NCBI GenBank assembly: GCA_019459085.1
Contig: JAIBEW010000017.1
Span: 62,001-126,000 of the forward strand
From: Kaistella sp.
GTDB lineage: Bacteria > Bacteroidota > Bacteroidia > Flavobacteriales > Weeksellaceae
Length of the DNA: 64,000 bases
Reading direction: 5' to 3'
Shown here piece by piece: positions 26,179 through 35,254 of this stretch. Below the pieces are notes generated by a model. It was not told where the DNA came from. It saw only the letters and a list, made by a program, of their open reading frames with translations, and did no database searches. The first letter of the stretch is position 1; every line of letters begins with the position of its first letter. Both the position numbers and the translations under genes were made by a program.

Positions 26179-27666
26179 TTAATAGGTTAAATGCACGGTT
26201 TGTATTGCTTTAGCACTGATATGAACAGGGACTTTTTGATTTCCCAGCGATATTTCCAGATTTTTCTTGTTGTCTGATGGGTTGAAAACAACTACTGCCA
26301 CGGAACCGTCAGGATTTTTTGCCGCCGTTACCTGGATTTCTTTATCGGGATTTTCAAAGCCAATTCTAACCGCTTCGGGACGGATGAATTTGCTGAAGTG
26401 CGCCATGATATAATATAGAGGAGTAAAGTAAACCTCATCATTATCGGGATCTACCAGAACGGGCGCTCCGCACCAGTTTTTAAACCAATTGGGACCGCCC
26501 TGTTTATCCAGAACCATATTCCAGTCGATCCAGCCATCAACCTGATTGTTGAGACAGCCAATGATATCACCAGCATACCGAAAAACAGGTACATATTTTG
26601 GATGCAGATATTTCTCCTCTTCTTTGGCCCAGTCAAATCCCCAGTCGGTTGCTTCTTTGCTCCAGTACCAGGAATCGTCTTTCCATTTCGGAATATCGCC
26701 GTCTATACACGCTTCAGTCTGGATTAAATATTTGGCGGGACTTTTTTTGTGTGCATACTGCAATTCGTCTTCGAAGACTTTATAAGTGCTCTCGTACCAG
26801 TGAACAGCAGTTCCGTCAAAATATTTTGATGAATTTTCTGAACGGTACATTTCATCAACCCAATCTTTGAGTCCGGCTCTGTTCTGGTCGTATCCGAACA
26901 TTTTCACCTCTCCGTACCCGTCTTTTTTCAATTTTGGACCCAGGAAATATTCCACAAAATCCGTCATTTCTTTTGGTGTAAAAAGCATGCTTTCCCAGTT
27001 TCCGCCATTTCCGTGCGGTTCATTCACCACGGTAATTCCCCAAATCGGGATGCCTAATTTTTCATATTCCTTCAAATATTTAGAAAAATAGAGTGCATAA
27101 GTTCGGTTGTATTGTGGTAAAAGCTTTCCGTTGACCCAATCATTATTGTCTTTCATCCAGGGTGGAGCGGTCCACGGTGAAGCGATGATCTTGAAGCCAT
27201 TCTCAGAAAATTTCTGGGCGTCTTTAATCATCGGAATTAAATCATTCAAATCTTCTTTTACCGAAAAATGTTTCAGTTCCGTATCATCGTTAACCGGCGC
27301 GTAGGTGTAATTGCTCAAAGAAAAATCGCAGGAAGCAATGGTGGTTCGTGTTAAGGAATAATTGGCTCCATCTTCGCTGAAGTAGGCTTTCAGGATTTTA
27401 TCGCGGTTGCCTTTGCTCAGACGGTTGAGTAAATAGGCCGAACTTTCGGTAAAAGCGCCTCCGAAACCGGTGATTTTTTGGAATTTTTCTTCAGGCTTTA
27501 TTTTAATCCTTACTGAATTTTCAACGGCACTTCCCTGCTCTATTTTTGTTAACTGATTTCCCCCGGCAGAAGTTTCGTAGATGGCTGCCTTCCACGGTTT
27601 TTGTTGGACCTGACAACTCATCATCAAACTCAGTATAAGGATTATATGTGAAAATTTTATTTCCAT
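26179..27666 (-). CDS. GH30 beta-glucanase lipoprotein (beta-1,6-branch cutter candidate)
   Basis: 495 residues. A lipoprotein signal ends in SLMMSC (Cys18). The GH30 catalytic domain shows KITGFGGAFTESSA, SPWTAPPWMKDNN, acid/base Glu216 in TVVNEPHGNG and nucleophile Glu318 in YLIQTEACID. A C-terminal beta domain follows (about 430-495). GH30 members of this type include beta-1,6-glucanases and glucosylceramidases. With GH16 and GH17 as neighbours, removal of beta-1,6 side chains from laminarin-like glucan is the best guess. It is 23 bp from the GH17 lipoprotein gene and 12 bp from the symporter gene. Confidence 0.9.
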   Translation of the reverse strand: MEIKFSHIILILSLMMSCQVQQKPWKAAIYETSAGGNQLTKIEQGSAVENSVRIKIKPEEKFQKITGFGGAFTESSAYLLNRLSKGNRDKILKAYFSEDGANYSLTRTTIASCDFSLSNYTYAPVNDDTELKHFSVKEDLNDLIPMIKDAQKFSENGFKIIASPWTAPPWMKDNNDWVNGKLLPQYNRTYALYFSKYLKEYEKLGIPIWGITVVNEPHGNGGNWESMLFTPKEMTDFVEYFLGPKLKKDGYGEVKMFGYDQNRAGLKDWVDEMYRSENSSKYFDGTAVHWYESTYKVFEDELQYAHKKSPAKYLIQTEACIDGDIPKWKDDSWYWSKEATDWGFDWAKEEEKYLHPKYVPVFRYAGDIIGCLNNQVDGWIDWNMVLDKQGGPNWFKNWCGAPVLVDPDNDEVYFTPLYYIMAHFSKFIRPEAVRIGFENPDKEIQVTAAKNPDGSVAVVVFNPSDNKKNLEISLGNQKVPVHISAKAIQTVHLTY

Positions 27667-27689
27667 TTTTCTGGTGTACGCTCCATTTT

Positions 27690-28955
27690 TTAATGTGCAA
27701 AAACTTCTGCGTGTTTTATAGGTGGTAATTCCACTTGGTTGATCAGGGTCTGCAGATTTCCGTCGTATGTTTTGCCTATTATATTTCCGTCTCTGCTCAA
27801 ATTTTTAAAAATTCCTTTGTCATATAAATCCCAGACTGCGTATTTTGCTTTTCCCTCAACCGTGAACAAACCGAAATGATTTTCGGAACCACCGGGATTC
27901 CGAGCATCTTTCCACGGTTCATCGAAAGCTTCGAAATAGAAGCAGGAAATTTGGTTTTCATTCGTCCATTGCCGCATCAGCCGGTAAAAAACCCCCGCTT
28001 TGTATTCGTCCACTGCTTTGGAATCTGTGTTTCCGTACCGTTCGTTGGAGAAAGTCGCCCATCCTGTCTCGCCGATATGGATGGGTTTGTCGACCCCCAA
28101 ACTGTGCATATAATTTTTTACCAACTGATATTGCGATTGAGCGTACTCCACAGCGCGCTCCATCGCGAATTCTATCTGTTTTTCTTTTGAAAACTGCAGT
28201 TCAGTTTCTTTTACTCCCCAAAAAACCGGGTTATAATGCGTGTCGTGCATGGGATATGTATGAATTGACACGTAGTCTACCGCTTTGAAAAGTTGATATA
28301 AATCGTCGGTGTGGTATTCGCCGCCGCCGCCCCAGGAAGCAAAATTGTCGGAGCTCGTGATCCACAAATCTTTTGGCAATTCTCCATTTTTCTTTAAATC
28401 CTGAAGGTGATTGACCCATTTCAATATCACACCGGGCTGCACATAATATTTAGTTGCCCATTTTACCATCGCCTCGTTTCCTACGGCAATGACTTTAATA
28501 ATTTCCGGATATTTTTTCGCCAGCGTTGCTGCCTGATTTATTTCTACCGCATTTCTTTCACTTTCTTCGTTATGATCTGGCTCCAGGTTGGTCCACGCAT
28601 TTTTGCAGTCGATCCAGGCTCCCAGCATCACATACATTTCAAATTTGGGATCTTCACGTTGCAATTCGGTTATTGCTTTTAAAATATTCCCGGCTTCAGG
28701 TAAATGCACATTGTACGTCCGGATGATTTTTACACTCATTGCCGAAAGAATTTTCATGTCTTCTTTGATCTGCGCAACACTAGGCTCCAGATTCCTGGAA
28801 TTCCCCCTGTAACCGCCATAAGAGATGGCCAGAAAGTCCGGATTACCTAAAATTTGTGAAGCGTTGATATGTTTTCCTGTTTTTTCCATGGTGCTGCAAG
28901 ACAGTAAAAATGTCAGAATTAAGAATAGTTTGGGGACTGAAAACTTCATTTTCAC
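27690..28955 (-). CDS. GH17 beta-1,3-glucanase lipoprotein
   Basis: 421 residues. The signal sequence ends in FLLSC (Cys20), predicting a lipid anchor. The barrel has AVGNEAMVKW (Glu161, acid/base) and HIGETGWATF (Glu296, nucleophile). The fold ends after DEPWKDARNPGGSENHFGLF and a 50-residue tail. Compared with the cytoplasmic GH17 it is longer and exported, so the locus has one GH17 on each side of the inner membrane. Gaps of 19 bp upstream and 23 bp downstream fit one operon. Confidence 0.92.
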   Translation of the reverse strand: MKMKFSVPKLFLILTFLLSCSTMEKTGKHINASQILGNPDFLAISYGGYRGNSRNLEPSVAQIKEDMKILSAMSVKIIRTYNVHLPEAGNILKAITELQREDPKFEMYVMLGAWIDCKNAWTNLEPDHNEESERNAVEINQAATLAKKYPEIIKVIAVGNEAMVKWATKYYVQPGVILKWVNHLQDLKKNGELPKDLWITSSDNFASWGGGGEYHTDDLYQLFKAVDYVSIHTYPMHDTHYNPVFWGVKETELQFSKEKQIEFAMERAVEYAQSQYQLVKNYMHSLGVDKPIHIGETGWATFSNERYGNTDSKAVDEYKAGVFYRLMRQWTNENQISCFYFEAFDEPWKDARNPGGSENHFGLFTVEGKAKYAVWDLYDKGIFKNLSRDGNIIGKTYDGNLQTLINQVELPPIKHAEVFAH

Positions 28956-28974
28956 TTTTGTTCTTAAACAATTT

Positions 28975-31900
28975 TTATTTTAACTGCTCCGGCTTTATTT
29001 TCACTTTTACCAATGAGATTTTTCCGTTACGCAGAAATATATTTTCTGAAACTTCCTGACTCAACGTGAGATGGTCTTGCTTTTTAAAGTTTTGGGATTC
29101 ATCATAAATTTCCAAACTTTCCTCTTCAGAGATTTCATAGATTACCGGAACCTGACAAACCGTTAGAAATAGTTGGTTTGCGTTTAATTCCAATTGTTTT
29201 TTCTGAGACTGGATGTCATAATATTCAATCTTTTTTGAAGCATTTAAAAACTCCTCCTTTCTAAGCAAATTTGGCTGGAAATGCATTTTTCCCTCCTGTA
29301 CAGAAATTCCCAAAACCCCGAAGCGGGCCAAAATATCTTCTTTCACCTGTCCCGTCATTCCCGGTTGCTGAGCTCCCTTTCCGAAAGGCGTATGTGAATA
29401 CGGGTCGGTAGAAAATGCACCATATAATTCAGGAGATTTATGGACCCCAATTCCTTCGTTGATTTCGTAAAAATGCGCTAATAATCTACCCACCGTTTCC
29501 GGCGAAGCTTTTTCGGAAACGGCTTTTGCGCAAACCTCCTCCACCGCTAAAAGTAATTTGGAAACCATGTGCCAGTAAATGGATCCTAATCCTTCGTAAC
29601 CATAGAATGTTCCGCTTCTTCCTGTAAATTCTTTATGATTGAAGGTCTCTTCAAATAAGGATAAAAGCTCATTTCTGTCCGCAACATTAAATTGGAGATC
29701 TGCATCCAGAGCCAGTTTTAGGTCTTTTGCATTCTTAAAGTTTCCATTAAAATGATAATCTCCTGAGATGTCTTTTTCCAGGACATTTTGCTGAGCGGTT
29801 TCTATTTTTTTGAAAACATTTTTAGCTTCAAGAACATCGTGCGAAATCAAATTTCGCTGTAAAAAGCCTTTCAGGTTTTTATTAGGATATAGCAGGTAGC
29901 TGTACTGATCTTCCCGGAACAAAGCCGATTTTTTCAAGGCATCCAGAACATGCAACGCTTCCTCAGAATTTAAATATTGTGAACTCAGTACCGCGACCTG
30001 TCCTTCCAGCATTTCCTCGAGATGAGAAATTCCGACTGCGTTTACGGTTGAAGTCATGAGATTATAAGCATGATAAAGCCCATCCTCCCGGCGATTGGCA
30101 TTAATGGAATGCTCTAAGAATAACAGTGAAAGATGGGTAAAACGTTTCAGACCTTCGAGAGAAACTGTACGCTTTTTACCCCAAAATGAACGACGGTATA
30201 CATGATTCCGGTATTCAGTCGCTGCATTCCCGAAAATATCCAGCATTTTTTTGCGGTCTTCATCACTGATTTGTCCGGCAAGCAGATGTTGGTTGTCGTT
30301 AAAAGCTTCCCGGATTTTCTTGTAAAAATCAACAAGCTCACTGGAAACCTGTACATCTTCAAGTTTGGAGTTGTCTAAAATCTGCCCGAAAAACTTCAAA
30401 AACCTGCGCAAATAATAGAGTGTTACCATCGAAACGCCATTTCCGACCAAAGCGTTATTGGCGTCGTTCCATTCCGGTCGCTGGGTATTCATCCAAATAC
30501 CACCTTCCAGAATGAAATTAGAAAGTTTCGCAAGCACCGTTGCCAGAATTTTTTCGGTGAAATTTACATGCATTACCTCGCCGTTCTCATCCAGAAGCAA
30601 AGCGCCATCTGCTCCGATTTTGCTTTTTCTTTCCTTAATTTTTTCATCTAAAACAGCATCGAAGACAATGGTATCTTTCGGGTGTTCCAGTATTTCTTCG
30701 TAGGATTTAATTTTATAGGGAACATTCGCATAAACGAAAACCTCTTTAGCCAGTAAAGATTCCAGCGAGTTTGGAAAATATCTTTCTGAAAATTCTAAAA
30801 ATTTGAGTAAATAAATAATCTGGTGATCTCCCCAATAGCCGATGTAGGACCAGGGATCGTCCGGTTCTATGGTTTCCCAGTCAAAACCGTCTTTGGTCAC
30901 CCGGTAAGGATTATAGCCATCAAAAGTTGAAGCGTTAAGGAATTTGAAAATCATTCCCTCAATAAATTCCGGAAAAGAATGCGCCAAAGCTTCCCAGTTC
31001 TGAAAGATATCGCGCCAGTTCCCTTCGTAATCCAGTATTTTGGAACCGTCGGTTTCGCTTCTGGTATTGATGGAAAATTTATTCCACGGACGTGAAGGAT
31101 CGCCATGCCTTCTGCTGAATTTTAACGGTAAATATTCTGTGAAGAGGCGAATTAGGTCAGGATTTTCAGATGTTTTAAGAACATTTTTCTGGTCAGTCAA
31201 AGAAAATTTTTCCGGCAGTTGCTGGATGATTTCGTTTGAATTTTTAAAAATTTCCCTGTTGGCTTTCTGTAGATATTGGGTAAAATCCCATTTCTCAATG
31301 GTGTAATTTTCATCAAAGATTCCGCCGCGCATGATGTTGAACATGGTGTTGGAAAAATGCCGTGCATCCTGCAGCACATCGTTGGTAAACTGCAATCCAT
31401 CGGCAGAAGCCACCAATTTTACCAGATTTTCGGTGCCTGAATCGATATCCCGCTGAATGTCCTGCTCCAAATCTTTCTCGTTCTGGATGGTGTGTATCAA
31501 CTGAAAAACAGAACGGTGATTCTGATTGACATTGGCTACAAACAGCCAGTTTTTTTCTGCATTTGAATTCAATTCGAATTCATCGACGATAAAATAGGCG
31601 CCTTTTTCACCTTTGATATCCGTTTCGGGCGAAACAGATTTTCCGCTTCTGAAATCTTTAAGCTGAAGAGATGAAAGCAAATATTTGGGATGCTGAAGTC
31701 CAAGCGAAAAAACGATATTGGCTTTCAACGCTTCGCTCGGCTCTGCTTTATCCACAATAATCGCACTGAGTGCAAAGATACCAAGACCTGAATCCGGATG
31801 AAGTTCACTGCGTTTATAGGCATCCACCAAATTGCTTGTTCTGTTTTGCAGTTCACTTCCAACTCCATAAGGCACAATGTTTTGAAGCCCGTCCAAAACA

Positions 31901-32385
31901 GTGACTTTCTGCATTGCTGAGGAGTGAGAGATCAGTTTTGACTTTTTCACAAAACCCAATTCGTTGGAAGAGTTCCATTCGTATCGGAACGTAAGTTCCA
32001 AATCATGGTTCACCTCTTCAAAAATCAGTTTGTTGCCAAATTCGTTTTTATATAGATTCCTGTCGGTTCGGAACCGATCTTCGCATCTTACGGAAAAAGG
32101 TTCCCAAACCAGGGTTTTATCTTCCTTCTTAATCTGGAAAATGGTTTTACTGCCTGTAATATCAGCACTTTCGGTAATTTTATCGTCCGTATAATACGGG
32201 AACAGAGCAAATTCCGCATTTTTTCTTCCCGCAGAAATTCCACCGTTGCTTGATACAAACATCCAGTGATCGCTGTCACTCACCACGCTCATGAAAAAAG
32301 GTCGCAACGCATCAACATCAGAAATTTTAAAGAAATTTTCCCGGTTAATGGTTACGGATTCTAAAGGAGAATTATGATGGTGCAT
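28975..32385 (-). CDS. Beta-1,3-glucan phosphorylase, GH149/GH161-like
   Basis: 1136 residues, no signal peptide, so cytoplasmic. The size and the (alpha/alpha)6-barrel style (WDFTQYLQKANREIF, YEGNWRDIFQNWEALAHSFPEFIEG, YIGYWGDHQIIYLLKF) fit the large inverting phosphorylases GH149 and GH161, distant relatives of GH94. The segment RPEWNDANNALVGNG places Asp641 where GH94 enzymes have the general acid of their DWND motif. These enzymes release glucose-1-phosphate from beta-1,3-gluco-oligosaccharides, saving ATP. I lean to GH149 because that family is common in Gram-negative bacteria, but I cannot separate the two without a profile search. Its neighbours (GH16, GH17, GH30) support the substrate. 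Confidence 0.8.
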   Translation of the reverse strand: MHHHNSPLESVTINRENFFKISDVDALRPFFMSVVSDSDHWMFVSSNGGISAGRKNAEFALFPYYTDDKITESADITGSKTIFQIKKEDKTLVWEPFSVRCEDRFRTDRNLYKNEFGNKLIFEEVNHDLELTFRYEWNSSNELGFVKKSKLISHSSAMQKVTVLDGLQNIVPYGVGSELQNRTSNLVDAYKRSELHPDSGLGIFALSAIIVDKAEPSEALKANIVFSLGLQHPKYLLSSLQLKDFRSGKSVSPETDIKGEKGAYFIVDEFELNSNAEKNWLFVANVNQNHRSVFQLIHTIQNEKDLEQDIQRDIDSGTENLVKLVASADGLQFTNDVLQDARHFSNTMFNIMRGGIFDENYTIEKWDFTQYLQKANREIFKNSNEIIQQLPEKFSLTDQKNVLKTSENPDLIRLFTEYLPLKFSRRHGDPSRPWNKFSINTRSETDGSKILDYEGNWRDIFQNWEALAHSFPEFIEGMIFKFLNASTFDGYNPYRVTKDGFDWETIEPDDPWSYIGYWGDHQIIYLLKFLEFSERYFPNSLESLLAKEVFVYANVPYKIKSYEEILEHPKDTIVFDAVLDEKIKERKSKIGADGALLLDENGEVMHVNFTEKILATVLAKLSNFILEGGIWMNTQRPEWNDANNALVGNGVSMVTLYYLRRFLKFFGQILDNSKLEDVQVSSELVDFYKKIREAFNDNQHLLAGQISDEDRKKMLDIFGNAATEYRNHVYRRSFWGKKRTVSLEGLKRFTHLSLLFLEHSINANRREDGLYHAYNLMTSTVNAVGISHLEEMLEGQVAVLSSQYLNSEEALHVLDALKKSALFREDQYSYLLYPNKNLKGFLQRNLISHDVLEAKNVFKKIETAQQNVLEKDISGDYHFNGNFKNAKDLKLALDADLQFNVADRNELLSLFEETFNHKEFTGRSGTFYGYEGLGSIYWHMVSKLLLAVEEVCAKAVSEKASPETVGRLLAHFYEINEGIGVHKSPELYGAFSTDPYSHTPFGKGAQQPGMTGQVKEDILARFGVLGISVQEGKMHFQPNLLRKEEFLNASKKIEYYDIQSQKKQLELNANQLFLTVCQVPVIYEISEEESLEIYDESQNFKKQDHLTLSQEVSENIFLRNGKISLVKVKIKPEQLK

Positions 32386-32477
32386 GGTGCTTTTGCGTTA
32401 TTATAAAAGAGGTAGGTGAGTGTTAATGAGCTATTTGAAGTTCAATTTATAAACCTGCGAGTTTTAACGATCAAATA

Positions 32478-33329
32478 CTATTTTTGCTTGTAAACTCTTA
32501 CGTAATCAATGGTCATTTTCTGTGGGAAAGGAGTTCCATCGGTTGGGAACCCTACATAGTTACCACCTACTGCAACATTCAGTATTAAGAAAAACGGCGT
32601 ATTGAATACCCAGTTTCCTTTTTTGGAAACCTCATCTCTGGTCAGTCGGTGATAGAGATAACCATCCACAAAAAAATCCATTTTATTTTCCGTCCATTCT
32701 ACCGCAAACACGTGATAATCGGTATCGAATCTGCCGTTCTGAAGCGCAAAAGCTTTGGTGATGGCATTTCCAGCCGAATAACCGGGACCATGCAGTGTAC
32801 CGTTGATGATGTGAGGTGCCTGACCGCGCAGTTCCATAATATCTATTTCGCCACACTGCGGCCATGGAACCTGATCTACGTTAGCTCCGAGCATCCAGAA
32901 AGCCGGCCAGATTCCAGGACCGTACGGTGTTTTCAAACGTGCTTCGAAACGGCCGTAAGCCTGTGCGAAAAGTCCTTTGGTTTTGATCCGTGCCGATGAA
33001 AAAGGGGCTCCGTTGAAGATTTCTTTTCTTGCTGTCATCACGAGATTTCCGTTTCCATCCATCGAGATGTTTTCGGGGCGGTTGGTATAATACTGCAATT
33101 CCTGATTTCCCCATCCCGAATTACCCGTTCCGATATCGTATGACCATTTGGAGGCATCGGGTGATGCACCTGCATTGCCGTTGAATTCATCGCTCCAGGT
33201 CAATTCCCAGTTTCGTTGAGGCAAAGTCTGCACGGCTTCTTCGTCACAACTTAAAAGCGGAAAAAGAAAGAAACTGAGAGTCCCGATTAAATATATCTTT
33301 CTTATTTTAATTTTATGTAAAAAATTCAT
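32478..33329 (-). CDS. GH16 laminarinase-like lipoprotein
   Basis: I choose the ATG complement at 33327-33329 (MNFLHKIKIRKIYLIG), giving 283 residues. A longer reading to 33392 would overlap the upstream gene by 38 bp and put 21 extra residues before a good lipoprotein signal. The lipobox is PLLSC (Cys28). GH16 motifs: WSDEFNG, GIWPAFWMLGANVD and GEIDIMELRG with Glu161, Asp163 and Glu166. It ends at MTIDYVRVYKQK, the usual end of a single GH16 domain, with no extra modules. Probably surface-exposed. A 92-bp gap separates it from the phosphorylase gene, with no clear promoter or terminator in it. Confidence 0.92.
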   Translation of the reverse strand: MNFLHKIKIRKIYLIGTLSFFLFPLLSCDEEAVQTLPQRNWELTWSDEFNGNAGASPDASKWSYDIGTGNSGWGNQELQYYTNRPENISMDGNGNLVMTARKEIFNGAPFSSARIKTKGLFAQAYGRFEARLKTPYGPGIWPAFWMLGANVDQVPWPQCGEIDIMELRGQAPHIINGTLHGPGYSAGNAITKAFALQNGRFDTDYHVFAVEWTENKMDFFVDGYLYHRLTRDEVSKKGNWVFNTPFFLILNVAVGGNYVGFPTDGTPFPQKMTIDYVRVYKQK

Positions 33330-33354
33330 AATCTGTAGTTTATAGGATTGATGA

Positions 33355-35238
33355 TTAGTTATGGAAATAAATATTATCAAGGAAAATATCACCGTTTCCT
33401 TCCGCCTTGAACTGAATCACATTGCTTAAATTCACAGGAGAAAAGGCAGACAGCGGAATGCTGATACTCTTCCACCCGTTGGTATTGACTCCCAATCCTG
33501 ATGGAACAGCAAGGGTGTACGCTTTCTCAACCGGTCCCGGACTTATTAAGAAAAACTTGAGATTGTTAGAATTGGCGGAGTAATAATCGATGTGAAGAAA
33601 TCCGTAAGAAGAAACATTCAATGGACCAGCAAACTCGGTTCCCTGATAGTTCAGTCCTGCATATTTCAGCGTGTTGTTTCCTGCGATCGGCACTTGCGAA
33701 ACGATGGTATTCTGACCCCAATTCGGGTTCAGATTTGTTCCGGCAACGTTCGTGTAAGCATCGCTGAAAATGGAGAGCACGCTTGCCGCAGCGTGGGTTG
33801 GTGCAGGTGCAGCCGAAGTTGGAGTGGCCGGAATGATGCTTCCATCGTTATAAAAATAAATATTATCTGCATAGAAGCCAGGAATATTCATGCCTTCAAA
33901 AATAATCTGTCCCAGATGGGTTCGGGAAGTTAAACCTGTCATTGCACTGAAAGGAATGTTAAGACTGACCCACGACTGACCCTGTAATACGGGTGCCGTA
34001 ATGGTTGTTACATGATTGCTGTCATCACCGCCTCCAGGAGCACCGTCGTTTCCAAAATTCAGTACGTTAACTTTGAAACTTGCTCCAGCGGCCAATGCAT
34101 TCGGTAAATAAATATCTGCATGCAAATGCGAGGTGGATGAAGCGTTAATAGTTGGCGAACTGAACTGAATTCCCACGAAATTGAAATTGAAATAATTCAG
34201 AACATTATTTCCGTTTACCGTAAAATCTGCAGACTGGGTGGTTTGGTAAGGTGCCCAATATCCATTATAATAATCTACCGGAACGTTGGTGTACGTATCG
34301 CTGAAGATGGAGATCACTTTTGACGGATCTGTGACAGGAGTTGGTGCGGGCGTAAAGTTGCCGGATGAATTCACTATTAAGCTTCCCGAAGCAGGAGTAT
34401 TTCCCAGAGTTGCTGTGATTACCGCGGAACCGACCCCAACTGTGGAAACTTTTCCTAAATTATCTACCGTTGCAACCGCCGGATTAGACGAAACAAAATT
34501 GAAATAATACGGCGTAATAGTCACCGCCTGATTTACCCCATTAGGAAGGCTGAATGTGGAAATAAGCCCGTCAATAGTCTGATTGACTCCTATGAAGGAA
34601 GTCACGGTTTTATCAACACCGTTTAAAATCGCTGCTGAACCCTGAGCAATTCCCGGAACATTTTCAAATTTTACCTCGTCGATCCAAAAAGTGTAGCCAC
34701 TGTTGTTTTCAGGACCCTCGGAATAAAAGAACATTCCTCTTTCTGAGGTCATTTTTGCCGGATCCGGGATTGGAATATATACTTTTTTCCAATTTGTATT
34801 TACCGGCAAACCAGCAATGGATGCTTGATATTTGTTTTCTCCCAAATCGTTTCCAAAACCAATAACATCTATACTGGCCGGCTGCGTGGCTTTAATCCAG
34901 AAACTGAGTGCATTGTAATCCGACAAATCTCTGCCCACAGCAGTAAAGAAAGTTCCACCGGCGTATGCACCATCCGGACTTCCAAAATCAGGAACTTCAA
35001 AACGCATGGATTTTGTTCCCGCATATTTTACCTGTGCATCTACCTGAAATGCTTTGGGTGCTGAACCGCCGAATGCAGCATAATTAAGTCCAGAACTGAA
35101 ATCGTCGATAAAAACGTCAGGATTTTTTGAAAATTCGGCCTGCTGCAGTTCGCTGATATCTCGCTGACAGCCCAAAACGAGGAGCATGGATAATCCTAAA
35201 ACAGATTTCAGGAATATTTGTTTAAATATATTTTTCAT
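33355..35238 (-). CDS. Surface lipoprotein with repeated glucan-binding-like modules
   Basis: 627 residues, no catalytic motif seen. The signal ends in VLGC (Cys24). Domains: a galactose-binding-like beta-sandwich (about 40-195, DVFIDDFSSG... to FWIDEVKFENV), a bacterial Ig-like BIG2 domain (about 210-290, SSNPAVATVDNLGKVSTVGVGSAVITA), then two copies (about 305-465 and 480-627) of the module that starts SIFSDxYTNV and ends DNIYF. The same module is present twice in the type IX protein at 20364-21908. The role is probably to hold the glucan at the cell surface, like SGBPs of SusCD loci, although no SusCD is here. It lies 16 bp downstream of the hydrolase-barrel fusion gene. Confidence 0.85.
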   Translation of the reverse strand: MKNIFKQIFLKSVLGLSMLLVLGCQRDISELQQAEFSKNPDVFIDDFSSGLNYAAFGGSAPKAFQVDAQVKYAGTKSMRFEVPDFGSPDGAYAGGTFFTAVGRDLSDYNALSFWIKATQPASIDVIGFGNDLGENKYQASIAGLPVNTNWKKVYIPIPDPAKMTSERGMFFYSEGPENNSGYTFWIDEVKFENVPGIAQGSAAILNGVDKTVTSFIGVNQTIDGLISTFSLPNGVNQAVTITPYYFNFVSSNPAVATVDNLGKVSTVGVGSAVITATLGNTPASGSLIVNSSGNFTPAPTPVTDPSKVISIFSDTYTNVPVDYYNGYWAPYQTTQSADFTVNGNNVLNYFNFNFVGIQFSSPTINASSTSHLHADIYLPNALAAGASFKVNVLNFGNDGAPGGGDDSNHVTTITAPVLQGQSWVSLNIPFSAMTGLTSRTHLGQIIFEGMNIPGFYADNIYFYNDGSIIPATPTSAAPAPTHAAASVLSIFSDAYTNVAGTNLNPNWGQNTIVSQVPIAGNNTLKYAGLNYQGTEFAGPLNVSSYGFLHIDYYSANSNNLKFFLISPGPVEKAYTLAVPSGLGVNTNGWKSISIPLSAFSPVNLSNVIQFKAEGNGDIFLDNIYFHN

Positions 35239-35254
35239 TGTAGTCTGTTATAAA

